From Pezizomycotina sp. ARF18 (taxonomy: Eukaryota > Ascomycota): DNA of 36,980 bases. The stretch lies in assembly GCA_002224055.1 (NCBI GenBank), contig AZLU01000317.1, positions 1 through 36,980 on the forward strand, given 5' to 3'. Below the pieces are notes generated by a model, which searched no databases, was not told the DNA's origin, and worked only from the letters and a program-made list of their open reading frames with translations. Position numbers and translations under genes: made by a program. This document shows positions 1 through 12,493 of this stretch, one piece after another; within the stretch, counting starts at the first letter, position 1; each line of letters starts with the position of its first letter.

Positions 1-1528
1 AAAGGTGGTTTTGTATCAGCGCATTACATTACTACAAGTAACACAGGCCCACTCTCGCTGGAGGAGTCGCAACTTTAATATGTTTACAACGGCAGGACCA
101 GAATTTACTCCTTATGACTTATTCGCTAGTAATACCGAAAACGGTAGCTAATAAATTTGAACTATAGGTGGATGTCATTAAAAACCAGGATAATGTCTTC
201 CGGGAAGAATAAGGTACGTCAATAGAATCTACATTCATGGAAATCCAATCGCATGGTTTACTATAGAACTTTGTAGTCAATCGTACACATATTCAAGGAC
301 ATTACCGGCGAAGAAGGGTCCATCGTGGATGTTCAAGGGAATAGTACCTGCATTTATAAACTTGAAAGAATCTAGTCAAAATTCAACCTTGCACAAACGA
401 TAACTAACAAAAGATCTATAGGCCCCAAACCATCCTACTCTTTGTTTCCTGGAACAACATAGGAAGCTATAGATACCTTACGACTGAGTACAAAGCTTCA
501 CCTACGTCTTTTTTACTTCCTCGATCGAGGTCTTTCTTCAGGACCGATTACCTTCAAACTGAAAATTTCCCGAATTGCTTAATCCGTTTTTTAATTCACA
601 TGGCACTTATATACCTCAAGTTGCTTACTGTCTCATGATCATGTCACAAAAGTATTCCCGAGTAATTACCCCCAAAAATGCTCTTGCTTTGGAGCGTCTA
701 TTAGAAAGTTTCTTTCTTTTTATCCGTCATGTATAGCCTGGCGTTCTGTTTGGAACAAATACCATAGACCATACATATATGATAATTAGACTATAGTGTA
801 CAGCCGATAAAATCTCCCCTTTTTGTTTTTCTATTAGAGTATATGTCATTCTTTGTACATTCACCAGCATGCTTCACACAGATACATGAATACATAATGA
901 CTTTATTCTAGTCTTTTGGGATTGTTGGCAATGTCCTGATATTGAGCTACAAAAAACAAGATGAGCTTACACGTCCAGGTCTATCACATTTAATCTGGAG
1001 CATTATTCTTGTTTGACGGGATTAGTATATTAACAGCGTAGAATCGCAGCTGGTTATTTAGAATTACAAGAGCTTGACCTTTCATTTTCTGCCAATATAA
1101 ACAGAGTAATTTAACCCACTTCATTGACCTCACGAGGATCTATATAGACATAGAGGCTTAATTTACTCATTAATACTATCTTTAATCGTAAATACTTTTG
1201 ACATCCTAGATAGAAAATGCTCAATATTTTGAGGTTTTAAATACTGCCATTGCGAGCTCTAACTGCAAAGCGCGCAAACCCTCCATTGCCCACCGCTACC
1301 GCACACGACCTCGTGAGGAAATATAAATTTCCGAGGTCTTATCTGCAAGGACATTAAAGACGCTTACCTACTTATATATACCTAAGTACCCTCTCACCAC
1401 CGCAGTTCTGAACCCCCCACACCGGCTCAAGATACCTAACATTGACCACCAAGCAGAAAAGAAAGAAAAAAAAATCTGTAAATATATCTAATTGGGTCTC
1501 GTACTTGCATCACAGGCGAAAAGATAAC
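1..1528. other. Gene-free left flank and ureG upstream region
   Basis: I see no open frame of useful length on either strand and no recognisable protein fragment, tRNA or repeat in this AT-rich stretch. The last 280 bases (about 1250-1528) become richer in C and contain A-rich runs just before the ureG start codon, as expected for a fungal promoter and 5' leader. I cannot point to a specific factor-binding site. Confidence 0.5.
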
Positions 1529-2640
1529 ATGTCTGCACATCATTCGCACGATCATCCGCATGCAGATCCACGCGCATAGCCACGACATTCCCGGCGGGCC
1601 GGGTTCCTTCCTGCAGCGCGAGCTACCAATAACGAGGGAGATTTTCTCAGAGGCGTTTTACGGTTGGCATCGGGGTAAAAAAACTTGATACCCACGAATT
1701 GACCATTAAACTGGTTAAAAAAAAAAAAAAAATCCAATAAGCATGCAAGCATGAACTAAAAAAAAAAAAACTAAAACTAAAGGAATGGTGGCACAGCCAG
1801 TAGGATCCGGTAAGACAGCGCTCATGCTGGCACTCTGCTCGAGCTGCGGGAAAAGTACAAAATCGCCTGCGTCACCAACGACATCTTCACCCGCGAGACC
1901 AGGAGTTCCTCGTCCGAACAATGCCCTACCCGCGGAGCGCATACGCGCGCATCGAGACGGGTGGGTGCCCGCACGCTGCCGTCCGCGAGGACATCGCAGA
2001 ACCTGCACGCGCTGGAGGAGCTGCACAGGGAGTTTAATACCCAGATGTTGCTGATCGAGAGCGGGGCGATAATTTGGCGGCGAATTACTCGAGGGAGCTG
2101 GCGATTTTATAATATATGTGGTATGTGTTCTTTTTTTGGAAATTAATTCCTTCAATTGTTAAAATAATATGAAATGATATAATTCAGAAAGAATGATATA
2201 CTGAAGGATGAAATAGATCGATTATCCGGCGGCGACAAGATCCCTCGAAAAGGAGGGCCGGGGATCACGCAATCCGACTTACTGGTTATCAACAAGACGG
2301 ATATTGCGCAGTACATCGGTGCTGATTTGGATGTAAGTGCTACCTTGACTTCATTTCTACTTCTCAACTTTTTTTTTTTTTTTTTTTTTTTTCTTAGTGG
2401 AAATTTTTCGTAAATACTTTTTTTTTTTCCTGACGAAAAATTGGGTCCTGTGATCTGGCGTCTAACGGTATATGGTTTTATCTTTTCCACTTCTTTTTAG
2501 GTAATGGATCGGGACAGCCGTAAGATACGCGAGGCGGCCCCACAATTTTCGCCCAGGTCAAGCACGGCAAGGGAGTGCCTGAGATCGCAGGGATGATCGT
2601 GTCCGCTTGGAAGGCTGCCGGAGCTTCTCCCGTCGCGTGA
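1529..2640 (+). CDS. ureG: Urease accessory GTPase UreG (multi-exon, frame-broken)
   Basis: UreG is the SIMIBI-class GTPase that delivers nickel to apo-urease together with UreD/UreF. Four exons are inferred: 1529-1674, 1797 to about 2118, 2217-2332 and 2501-2640. The N-terminus is His-rich ([13 protein letters not shown], then [12 protein letters not shown]), typical of eukaryotic UreG. Exon 2 starts inside the P-loop ([14 protein letters not shown]) and then reads [10 protein letters not shown] and [11 protein letters not shown]. The CPH metal-binding motif is encoded within 1951-1980, followed by [21 protein letters not shown]. Exon 3 carries [20 protein letters not shown] and the guanine-specificity motif NKTD. 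Exon 4 encodes [25 protein letters not shown] and a TGA at 2638. The frame breaks at about 1570, 1645, 1845, 1890, 1920, 1985, 2065, 2110, 2222 and 2540, all by one-base indels between well conserved segments. The identity is firm; whether the gene is functional depends on whether the indels are real. Confidence 0.93.
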
Positions 2641-4543
2641 TTGGGGGAAAGAGTTTTGGGAGAAAAAAAAAAAAAAAAAAGGGGGGTTCGACGCTCTCGA
2701 ATAGTTTGATTTCGTAACTGCTGTGTGTTTCGGCTCCTGCTTTTTTTTACGTGTAGACAGTTAGTAGAATATTTGCTCGCCTCGTTTGGTTGTCGAAAAA
2801 AGGAGAAACCACAACACAATCGCGTCACAATCTGTATATTTTTTTTCTTGAGGTTGTTCAAAAAAAAGGAACGCGCGTTATATTATAACCTTGAGACTCG
2901 GCCGTATTCTGTTCGAGAATTGTGTATGATATATATATTATCATCACTTAGTCGCAATAAATCTTCCGATTTCACGTTTTGCTGGGAACCAAATTGATTC
3001 ACAACTAGAAAAAGATCTCAAGAAACCCGGTTCCATATAATTGACATCATGCATGAGCGATTAAGAGATAACTCTTCTTGTTAAATAGAGACGTGATAAA
3101 TATTTCAATTTTAATATCCTAGATAAAATAGAAAAAATATTGTATATGATACGTATATATCCATTAATAAAAGAACAACTGCGCACAGAAAAGCGAAAAG
3201 CCAATACAGAAAAATTTAAAAGGAAACCAGAAACAATAAGAATGAGGAATGTATGAGAGAGCTTCAAGGAAAGAGCAGAGAGACACCGGGCACAAAAAAC
3301 AAAAACAAAATAGACTAAGATATAAAAAAGGAAAAATCAGACGACGCGCGCAAGTATATCTAGGCTGGTACCATCACCAGACCAGACGAAAACCGTATTA
3401 CCAGACGAAAGAATATTAGTAATAGTTAGTTTGTCGAAATTGACAAGGCGCTCGAAAAGCTTTTTTGAAAATAACAAGTAGTATAAGTATATTTTTTGAA
3501 TTTTTTGTTTCATTACTTTTTGGAATATGAATTCCTCTTTTTTCTGTCAAACAGTACGAAAACAAGGAAGTGTTTCTTTCAAATACAACACAACCTACAA
3601 ATATTGATTATTGCAAGAAATCGATTAAATAAGACATCAACAAGCAAGGGAAAAAGACAGCAAAAACACCGGTTAAAAAGGAAGAGGAAAACAAGAGAAG
3701 GTGAAAAAGGAATCATTTTGATAATGAAACAGCGCAGATTTACTAAAAGCAGATTTGCGAGACCTAAAAGACATCAACTAAATTGTAGAATGGAAGAAAT
3801 GTTAAATGTAAAGAGATTCATAAAGGAAAGATAATTGAAATGAGAAGATTAGATGAAATCATTTATTAGAGCGGGAGAATGTGAAGAGAAGGCGATATAT
3901 ATGAATTACACTGCAACATTTTTTTGGTAGAAAAAGTAAATGTGATGCAAGTGTGTAAGTGGATATACTATTGACAAGCAGGAGGTTTGGAGCGAAAAGG
4001 AAAGGCTTTCAACAGACACGGAAGAAACTGATATATGATGTTGAAAATAGATCGTAACTGCAATTCCTATCAAAATAATAACAAAAGTTATTTTGAAGGA
4101 CGGATAGAAGCATTAGTAGGTGAAAATTAAAGGGGAGGGGAAGGAAAAAAAAATAAGACAGATAATATCATAAGGCTCGTAGGCAGATGTAGTAGGGAAA
4201 TGAAAACGCCCCGCTCAAACCGAAGTCCACCGAATGTAAAAACCAAACGAACCAAAAAACAAAAAAGGAAAAGAGAAGAAAAGAGTAGAGTACAGTTGCC
4301 ATTCAAGACCGGCAAAAAAAAAACGAGAAACTAAATAGTATATGTGAATGAAGTAAGAGAATGCAGTCCAAGGTATGACGTAGGATAGCGGCGGCAAGGA
4401 TAGCAAGTAAGACAGGACTCGTTGAGGGCGATGAGAGAGTGAGTGGTGAAGGAGAAAGGGAGAGGAACCTCAACGTCGGGAACAAGCAGATGTATCGAGT
4501 ATGGGTTTTGAGCCGAGTTGCATAGTTATTTTGCTTTTGTCTC
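2641..4543. other. Purine-rich intergenic spacer
   Basis: This is the spacer between convergent ureG and the LIM-binding gene. It starts with an A18-G6 tract at 2663-2686 and is then strongly A/G-biased on the + strand from about 3050 to 4480. Open frames here translate to Lys/Arg-rich or Phe/Leu/Ser-rich low-complexity strings and match nothing I know. A short direct repeat (core TTACCAGACGAAA and variants) lies near 3375-3410. I see no supported gene. Confidence 0.5.
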
Positions 4544-7135
4544 TTATTTCCTCAACCGCGGACTCTGCTTGACCTTCGAAGCCCCACCTCCACCGCTGAC
4601 TGCATCACCATCATCTACATTTTCGCTCTTGACGCACCCGCGGTGCTGGCACGTCGTCTTTTCGTCCCTGCGGACTCGTGTTGGCACTGCCAGTGTTGGC
4701 TCCACTTTGTGAGGACGGGTTTGAGTGGATGGGCGGTAGAAAGCTGAGCTTGCATAACTAGGCGTTGAGAGAGCTTGAGCTGCGATGCGGTCGCGCCATT
4801 CTGGACAGATGTGGTGAAGCAGGAACGCCCCATTGCCGACGGTCCCTTGCATGCCAGGAGGCATGACATTACCCATCTGAGGCGTGCCCATACCAGCAAC
4901 TTGTTGAGCTCCCTGCGGCGGCCCGCCTTGCGGATTTTGTAGACCTGGATGTTGAGCCATCTGTCCCGCGAATTGCGCTTGCTGTTGCTGCTGGTGGGTT
5001 TGCAACTGTTGCACTAGGGCATTGAGGGCTTGCTTCGGCATGAATTGAGGTGGTCTGAGAAAGGTGAAGAGGTCGCGCATACTCGATATTGTTTCGGCAA
5101 GCTGTGAGAATTGATACAATCAGCATTACGATTTCCTTCTTCATCACCTCTTAATATTCCTTGTATTGTAGACTAAATATAAACTAATAATTTTCCATAG
5201 ACCGCGGACACACCTCTAGACATCTCATGACAGCATCCGGGACCCCAAACACATTCACAGTACTCTCTGGTATATTGAACGTAGGTTGCACGGGTTGTTG
5301 TAGACGCTTCCTAACGACTTGTTCTTAGATTCGGCGATGCTTTCTGGTCCGGGGAATTTGTATCGACCGTGACATATTTGAGTAAGGACACTGCGCGTAC
5401 GAATTCTCTATGTTGGCGGTCGTGAATTCGGGAACTCTATTTGGGAATGAGGATTGAATTGGGCTCTCATCGAGCCGTTCGCAACGACCTGGACGACAAG
5501 GTTAGAATCATCGAACTATGCCGAGATGGAAAAAAATCAATCTAGTTTAACAAACCTGGTTGCATTCTCGAACCAATATATGAAGCTGTTTTCGAGCATT
5601 CGACAACGTGCACACCGTTGAACTCCCGTTCTCTTGGATCTCCATCAACACTTGGACGTTCTTAACGCCACTTTCAAAGATTGTATAGTAATATCGTGCA
5701 AGCAGGGTCGTTATCTCGAAATGCTTCGTTTCCTTGTTTTGGGAATTCATAACGCTTGGCGCATGACTCCTGTCCGGAGTAGAAATCGCTAACGAACTTT
5801 CTCCAGTAGTTAATATCGTGCTTATTGCTGTCGTTCGGGTTTAGAAATCGCTGAACTGGCTCAACTTCAAAACTGCACTACCCATCCGCCTGGAAATAAG
5901 GGAACAAGAGTTAGTAAACATTCGATCCATCTGAAAGAAATGCAGAAATATGTTGCTATATTGTAAGACACACATACTGAGGAGCAACTCTCGGCATATG
6001 CTGGCAGCAACGGCTGCGGCATGGGCCTGTGCTGCATGAGCTTGAACTGCTTGTGCCTGGGCTTGGGCTTGGGCTTGGGCTTGGCTTGGGCTTGGGCTTG
6101 TGCCATTGCTATTTTGCTGTTGCTGCGTTGGCGGCTGTTGTTGCATCTGTTGCATTTGCTGCTGCGGACCAGGTTGCGGTTGCGGTTGCGGTTGTTGGGC
6201 TTGCTGCTGAGCTTGCTGCTGCTGTTGAGCCTGTTGAGCCTGTGAGCCTGTTGAGCCTGCTGTGCTTGTTGAGCTTGCTGTATTTGTTGCTGCTGGGCCT
6301 GCTGCTGCTGGGCCTGTTGTTGTTGCGCGGCTTGTTGTTGAGCCTGCTGTTGATGGTGGGCTGCTTGTTGCTGTTGCTGTAGGCTTAAGCGGCTTGGGCA
6401 TTCTGATTTGCTATCAGTTGCTGCTGCTGAACTAGTTGCTGCTGTTGCTGCTGCTGTACCATAGCCTGAGATGGAGAAAAAAAGAAACATTAGGTCCCAG
6501 AATTTTGTTTTAAATCTTTCACTTCATAGCATGGGCGCTGAGAGCTTACCTGCTGAATGTGAGGCGGTATTTGGGGCGCATATGTTGGTTTGCGAAATTG
6601 GCAGCAAGGGCTGCATTTACGCCGGGGCCACCTATAACTTATTGCGTTAGAAACCGCAAAGTAAGCAAGCCATCTATTGCCTATTGCGTTTCCCACTGTA
6701 TGAAAAAAAGACCGTGTGCGAAGAACTTACCAGGACCTTGCGTTACACCGCTCATCATGGCCTGCTGCCTTTGCCGCATTATTTGTTGGTGAAGAACCGA
6801 AGGATGGATTCCACTGTTCGCCACTAGATAAGAAGAGAAGGAGTTGGCTTTCGAAGTTCTTTCCCCCCCAGAAAAAAAAAAAAAAAAAAAGGGGGGGGGG
6901 GGCAGAGGGGTTTTATGAAGAGGACTTACTGGCTTGTGCTATTTGTTGTTGTTGCAACTGTTGAGCGAGTTGAGGGTTCAGGCCGGGGTTCATGGCGGCC
7001 TGCTGTTGAAGGTGCTGAAGGGCGACCTGGTTTGGCGCACCGGGTTGTCCGGGATGCATTTGGTGCTGCCCGGGATGCGGGCGCAACCTGATGCTGCTGC
7101 AGCTGGGGATGAGGGTACGATTGTGCCATCATCAT
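4544..7135 (-). CDS. ptaB: Gln-rich LIM-domain-binding transcriptional regulator (PtaB/Mfg1 family)
   Basis: Seven exons are inferred on the minus strand: 7135-6930, 6823-6731, 6631-6550, 6465-5978, 5889-5556, 5515-5214 and 5101-4544. The protein starts MMMAQSYPHPQLQQHQ and is dominated by Gln-rich and AQ-repeat sequence through exon 4. Exons 5-6 encode a LIM_bind (Ldb1-like) domain: VLKLSQFSDF, YWRKFVSDFYSGQ, FEITTLLARYYYTIFESGVK, VVQVVANGSMRAQFNPHSQI, then FGVPDAVMRCLE. A Q/G-rich tail ends SPRLRK at a TAA. Known family members (Aspergillus PtaB, Candida Mfg1) act as nuclear adaptors with Flo8/SomA-type factors in adhesion, filamentation and biofilm control; the same role here is inferred. 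One intron (5516-5555) would be only about 40 nt, possibly shortened by a homopolymer deletion. Frameshifts occur in exon 1 near 7075, in the AQ repeat near 6085, at about 5845 in the domain, and elsewhere. The symbol is given by family, not by proven orthology. Confidence 0.85.
6055..6100 (-). repeat. Hexanucleotide coding repeat (AQ)n in the LIM-binding gene
   Basis: On the + strand the hexamer GGCTTG is repeated about seven times, with one unit shortened (GGCTTGGCTTGGG). On the coding strand one frame reads Ala-Gln repeats and another reads Lys-Pro repeats, so the short unit switches frame inside the repeat. The Ala-Gln reading agrees with the surrounding Gln-rich sequence. Further imperfect CAG/CAA-type repeats extend to about 6460. 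Confidence 0.8.
6863..6902 (+). repeat. C7 / A19 / G12 composite homopolymer tract in an intron
   Basis: Seven C (6863-6869), then A and G, then 19 A (6872-6890), then 12 G (6891-6902) lie inside the first inferred intron of the LIM-binding gene (6824-6929). Similar poly-A to poly-G junctions occur at 2663-2686, 15013-15036, 28315-28339 and 29296-29312. Exact run lengths may be unreliable. Confidence 0.8.
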
Positions 7136-10100
7136 GGTTCAGTGGTAGGTGAAGACGCCTGTGACAGGTGCCTCCTCGCGAGATTATATGTAGAGGGAGA
7201 GGACTATGAAAGCTAAACGTTAATGTGAGGGATGAGGTCGTCGGACAGCGATCAAGCGAGATCGGTGTGAGGTTCTAGAACTAGAGTGACACCCGCAAGT
7301 ATGTATATATATCTAAGGTCGAGCGACGTATTGTTGTAATTTTATTGTCGCTTCGGTACTAGACGGAAAGATTATCGCCTCTCGAATATGGCGGCGCCTG
7401 CAAAAAATAATAATAATAATAATAATAACGCTTTCTTCTCTCAAGTCGGCTTATCGGGAGAAGGAATATAAGTATCGTAATTATTTTACTTTTTTTCACC
7501 CAAAAGTTCAGATGAATGTAGGTAGGCTCTTTACGGTATCGATGTCGTGTTCTCCGAAGAAGAAAAAGATAAAAAGAAAAGTGTTGTAAGGATCACTGAT
7601 AATAGGTAAAAGATACGCGATGGATTTATTTTTGTTAGCAATTTATTTGAATGACCCTAGTTTAAAGAAGAGAAAGATGTGGAGGGGGGCAGGTTAAAAT
7701 AAGAAAATAAAATAGTGGGTGGGAAGGAAAAAAAAAAAAAAAAAAAAGAAAAAAAAAGGGAAATGAATCGGAATAATCGGGGGAGGAAAAAAAAAGTGAG
7801 GGTGAAATTTTATCGTTGAAAGAAAAATAAACAACGCGGTCGGGGGAGAAAATAAAAGATCACGAAGATCTGGCGAGAACAAGACGAGAATGTTGGTTAG
7901 CCCATGGATGAAAATTTTCTGAATTAAAAAAAAAAAAAAAAAAAAAAAAAGTTGATGAAAGAATAGGAGGGAAATTTTTTTTTTGTTTTCCCTTTTTTGC
8001 CTCGGAGGATGTTTAGTTTTTATTATTTTTTTTCTCAATGGTGGTGCAATCCCACCCTTATAGAAAGCACCCTACCACTGATAAATTGTGCTGAGGCGCT
8101 CCAATAGGGTGGCAGGAGATGGAAGGGGGAAAACGCAGAGGAGAATATTAAATGGGACAACGCAGCATGAAAGCAAACAAAAAAAAAAAAAAAAAAAAAA
8201 AAAGAGAGAGAGAATTGGAAGAGAACTATTGATTTTTTTTCTTCTTACATTTACGATCACGAGCGATATGAGAGAGCGATTAAGATGCGTAGAAAAAGTA
8301 AAAGGGAAAGAGCGGAGGTGATTCTTTAAAGAAGGAACGCGAGTGACCGCCGATGCTTTTCGCTGGTCTTTCGCGACTCAGGCGGAAGATGTACTTCGAG
8401 CGAGAGACTTGCTAGATTACGATCCTTCGGGTCTTAGAGGGTACAGATCATGGCGTTGCGAAATCGACGGAAAATAGGAAGATATTCTTCTGTTCTGTTT
8501 CTTTCAGAGCACTGTTAGACCCCTTCGGAAGACGAGTAGTTGGGGGAAAAGAAAAGAATGGAATGAAAAGCAGTCGGGACAAAAAAATTATTGGAAGAAT
8601 TATACAGACGAACAAAGTCGCGAATGGCGGGAGTTATGCCTTTTACTTTTTTTCTTTTTTTTTTCTCTTTCTGTGTTCCAACGTGATATAGAATATGTAG
8701 ATGGATTTATTTCGAATGTTCTCTTTCTAGGCTTCGTCAAGGTCAAGGTATTTTCAGATATCTCCCTAACGCCTCTTTCCCCTCTCTCAGAAAACCCTTT
8801 GCAGCAAATAACGAAGGCAGACGAAAGGAGCAATAATAACAAATAAGAAGAAAAAAAGTTTCAACACACGATGATAAGGATCCCCGAACCTCAGCGATTC
8901 AAAAGGCGGAAAGGTCGGATTGTAGTCGGTCAAAAACGGCGTCGGTTCTTGTATAGGTATTTGTCGTCGCGGGGTTTTACTATCGCGCGGCCGAACCCTT
9001 TCGTTTTCCTTTCCTTGTCGAACCCTTTTTTTTTTTTTTCTTTGTCTCCCTAGAGAGGTTCTTTCTTTCTTGGTCCCAGGAAAACAGTTAAAAAAGAAGA
9101 AAAGTAAATAGGTTTGACAAATAAAAGAAGGAAAGAAAGGAAGAAAAGATTGAGAAGAGGAAAATAGTAAGATATTGAAAAAAAAAGAGGTTGGCGAGAA
9201 ATTATTTTTTTTTTCTCTTCCCTTTCTCGTTTTGGTTATCTTAAATAATTATTTATTTACTATTATATATATATTTTCTTCCTCTTTGAGGGGTGGAAAA
9301 GGCTTCCTTGTTTTAGAAGCAAGGAGGTTTATTTTTTCTTTTTTCCCTGTATATTATTATAATCAAATTATCAATTAAAAGAGAAGAGACTAAATTCACC
9401 TTTTTTGGATTTGTAAATAATAAATAAAATATAAATTAATAGACGATAGAAAAGAAGAAGGAAAGAAAGAAAGAAAGAAAGAAAGGTATTATCAACGATG
9501 ACGATGATATAGAAAGAAGAGGGAGTTTTCTCTTTTTTTCGCTGTGGGAAAAAAAAATTACGGAAAAAAGGAGGGGAGTTATTCTTTGGTATTTCTATAA
9601 TAACACTATAAAAAAACGTTCGCAGGTGTTTTTTTTTTTTTTTGGAAAAGGGGGGGGTTGTTTGTTCCTTGGAAATGGGATAGAATAGAATAGACCAGAC
9701 TTCTATGCTTACTTGCACCTTACAATTTACACCAATATAAATACTTACACTCCTCTTCTCTATTTTTTTTTATCGGTGGTTGCGTATATGGTGTGAGTTT
9801 GTTGTGTGGTGGTATGGCATATAGCTGGGAATAGCTCTCTCTCCTCGCTCTTCTACCTTCCCTCTCTACACTACCCTTCTTTTCTCTCTTATTCTTCACC
9901 GCACTGTCCTGTTCGCTATATGTGTGTGCTGTGCGTGTGCTGTGGGCTGTTGAGGTTTCTGCCGCCTGGTCTGATGTTTTTTTTTTTTTTTTTTTTTTTA
10001 CTTTTTCGCGAAAGGAATCCCCCCAAAAGCTTTTTTCTTCTTCCTTTGCCAGGAAAAAAAACTTTTTTTTCAACACATCAATCTCTTTTTCAACTCTTTC

Positions 10101-10238
10101 CTCGGGGGGAGAGGGGATGCTGAAAAAACGAGAACGGGCGACCAGCTCTCCTATTTTTATTAAATTGCCCTTAATATAACCTATTTCATCCATTTAGCTA
10201 CAATTAATCACATAAAATTTGCCTAATGCGGTGCTATT

Positions 10239-10380
10239 ATGTCGAAAACCCTTGATCAGGTGGATTATTCCGCGGCACAAAAGCGAGGTACACGGTACTT
10301 GGCTGTCTCGGTAGTACTGGACACGACCGTTGGAGTTAATATACGAATAGGTGGGCCAGATCCGTTCCCAGGTTTACGCA
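10239..10380 (+). other. Possible coding fragment, unrecognised
   Basis: This is an open segment beginning MSKTLDQVDYSAAQKRG and running to about GGPDPFPG. Its composition is balanced compared with the T-rich sequence around it. I recognise no family and see no supporting partner exon in the same frame. It could equally be leader sequence. Confidence 0.15.
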
Positions 10381-10917
10381 AACAGTACTCAGTACAGTTA
10401 TGTGTCCCTCAACACAATGCAATTATTTTAATCCCGTTTAGCCCCTTTTTTTTATATATTATTATTATATTATTATTATTATTATTTTCTGATTTTTTTT
10501 TTTGAGGGATATCAAAATTTGCTAATATGTAGTAATTACTATATGGAAGCAAATTTTACTGCCCAAAAAGTTTTTCCCTTTGCTGTTGCTGATTGTTAAA
10601 ATTCTTCTTCTTAATTTTCTGTGTTTCAAATGATGAAAAAATTTTCTCTTTCTCACACACTCTGCCCACACGTATTAAAAGCACAGAAAAAATACATCTA
10701 CAGCACTGCATTCTCAACATCAATGCTTGTCTCTTCTTCCCTTCTTTCTATCTTCCACTACCTCATGCATTGGTTTCTCAATCAATTATATTCGATAACA
10801 TGATACACCCGAGATGTAGTCTTATTTGCATATAATCCCTCCTTTTTTACCCTTTTCCTTGTTTGAAGTTTCGTTCCTGCTTCCACAATGATTTTTTTGT
10901 GCATTTTGCAGACCTGT

Positions 10918-11040
10918 TTTTTCTTCACAGTGGAAAACGAGTTCGGATTCCTCTTTCTCACTAATCGCGACAATTCTGGTGACATCTGGGAGACCATCCA
11001 GACCAATTGATCGGCTACCGAAATGTTATAGATTCCTCAG
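10918..11040 (+). other. Exon-like segment of unknown identity
   Basis: On the + strand the segment is bounded by an acceptor-like TTTTGCAG and a donor-like CTCAG/GTAGGT. In one frame it reads ENEFGFLFLTNRDNSGDIWE before a stop. The minus strand is also open (PDVTRIVAISEKEESELVF). With frame errors present throughout the window I cannot choose a strand, and I recognise no family. Confidence 0.2.
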
Positions 11041-11577
11041 GTAGGTTCACACTTTTTTTTCCTTGATAAGCTTTGGCATCACCTCGCCTTTTGCCTATAT
11101 ATGTTTTTCCATGTATTCTTCTCTTTTTTCAAATGATGATAAACACAAAAATCTTTCTTTCCATATCGTACTCGACCTTGACGAGATAGACTCGGGATGC
11201 TTCTTCTGGTCTCCTTCGCCGGAGGCTGCTCAACTGAAGTCGCGTCCCGCGCCTTGCCAGGCGATCTTCATCTGAACTTCTGTGTATTGTTTTAAGCATT
11301 AGTTGAAAAAAAAAATTTTTTTTCGTTTGTTTTTCTTGCATTATTCTTCTACCCCTATACCCACATCCCACCACACTTTCCCTCCGATCCTCCCACGCCC
11401 TTTGCGGCAGCAAGATCACTTCCCATCTGCACCTCTTCCTCCACTTACCGCTTATCTATTGTACTCCTTCTTTCTATATCAATGCGAACAAAATAAAAAT
11501 AAAAAAAAGAAGGGAAGAGAATATATCTGCGACTCCATTTTAGCGGCCAATTTCTTTGGTAATATTTGCTAATAACA

Positions 11578-11730
11578 GTTTGATCCGATCTTCAACGAGG
11601 ATTTTCTAGACTTCGGAGAATTAATTCATCTCCACTATTAACTACTCCGGAAGAGGATACGATGCTCCACAATAGGAGAGATCCTCCAGAAAAAAAATCT
11701 CAAAAAGAGAAAGTGATATGGTAAGCACCG
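11578..11730 (+). other. Exon-like segment of unknown identity
   Basis: The segment follows a branch-like GCTAAT and acceptor AACAG and ends at a GTAAGC donor. It reads FDPIFNEDFLDFGELI and then, after one frame change, SPLLTTPEEDTMLHNRRDPP with a Lys-rich end. The splice-like borders and acidic/basic composition suggest an exon of a gene I do not recognise. A short open piece at 11172-11275 (VLDLDEIDSGCFFWSPSPEA) may belong to the same locus. This is weak evidence. Confidence 0.22.
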
Positions 11731-12329
11731 CTACGCGAACACCTAATATAAACTTATTTTTTTCGTTACCAATTCTCTTTCATACACATGCTTTTATGAT
11801 GAAATTTCCATACACATTCGCATTTTCCATGGTACGCCTCCGCATACTTAGAACCTAATTCTAGGAGTGTCAGTGACCATTTGATCTTCCTTGGATGTCT
11901 GATTCTACTATATCTCTATTCTATATTTCTTCCGAATTCTTTGTTATTTTTAAATTGTGGTGTGATTCGACAGTTTATTCCAAATATCCCGATATTTGCG
12001 GAAGACAGTTTGCTAACTTCCACCTTGTTCTGTGACACCCTTGCTCCTTCAAAGACAAAATTGTTTATTTACATTTTTAGGGTCTTAGCAGTTTTGGTCT
12101 TGTACCTTTTCTCGCAAAAAGGTACAGCTCGTCAAAACTATTTGAAATATTATTCAAGATATTAGAGTAGAAAAATGAAATAAGTATATGAATATAAATG
12201 TTTGATAATTTGGCCACTGAACGCCGTATTATATTGACTCTCCGTGAGACGAACCGAGGCATCTGCTTCAGCGACACATGGTGATGACTTCAAGACAATA
12301 ATGACATTTCACGCTATTATCAAAAAAAA

Positions 12330-12360
<31 letters not shown>

Positions 12361-12493
12361 GTGTGTAGCTGGTGATTTCAATGTTTAGTAAGACATTTGC
12401 TTCGTAGTGAATCGCGAAACTATTATGATGGATGATACCGTTCAGATACACAATATTGATTACTGGTCTCCATATTCGCTATAGCTTCAAAAT

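Larger units (their letters stand above)
7136..12493. other. 5.3-kb gap: regulator upstream region and unassigned sequence
   Basis: The part next to 7136 is probably the long 5' leader and promoter of the LIM-binding gene; fungal developmental regulators often have these. It includes an AAT microsatellite at 7407-7428, long A or T runs (7728-7747, 7925-7950, 8179-8203, 9977-9999, 12321-12346), an AAAG repeat near 9465-9485 and a CT-rich stretch at 9835-9900 resembling fungal core-promoter pyrimidine tracts. No protein family is recognisable. Three short pieces (10239-10380, 10930-11040 and 11578-11730) are less AT-rich and look exon-like; they are listed separately. Confidence 0.45.

Noticed and set aside
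4127-4485. Overlapping minus-strand frames rich in Phe, Leu and Ser
   Set aside because: Low-complexity translation of a purine-rich spacer; no motif and no splice signals.
6021-6382. Leu-rich + strand open frames
   Set aside because: They are the antisense of the Gln-rich exon of the LIM-binding gene; Leu/Ala strings arise from CAG/CAA repeats read backwards.
9371-10193. Minus-strand frames of 115 and 157 codons
   Set aside because: Lys/Phe homopolymer-driven frames spanning long A/T runs and a CT-rich tract; more likely promoter or leader sequence.
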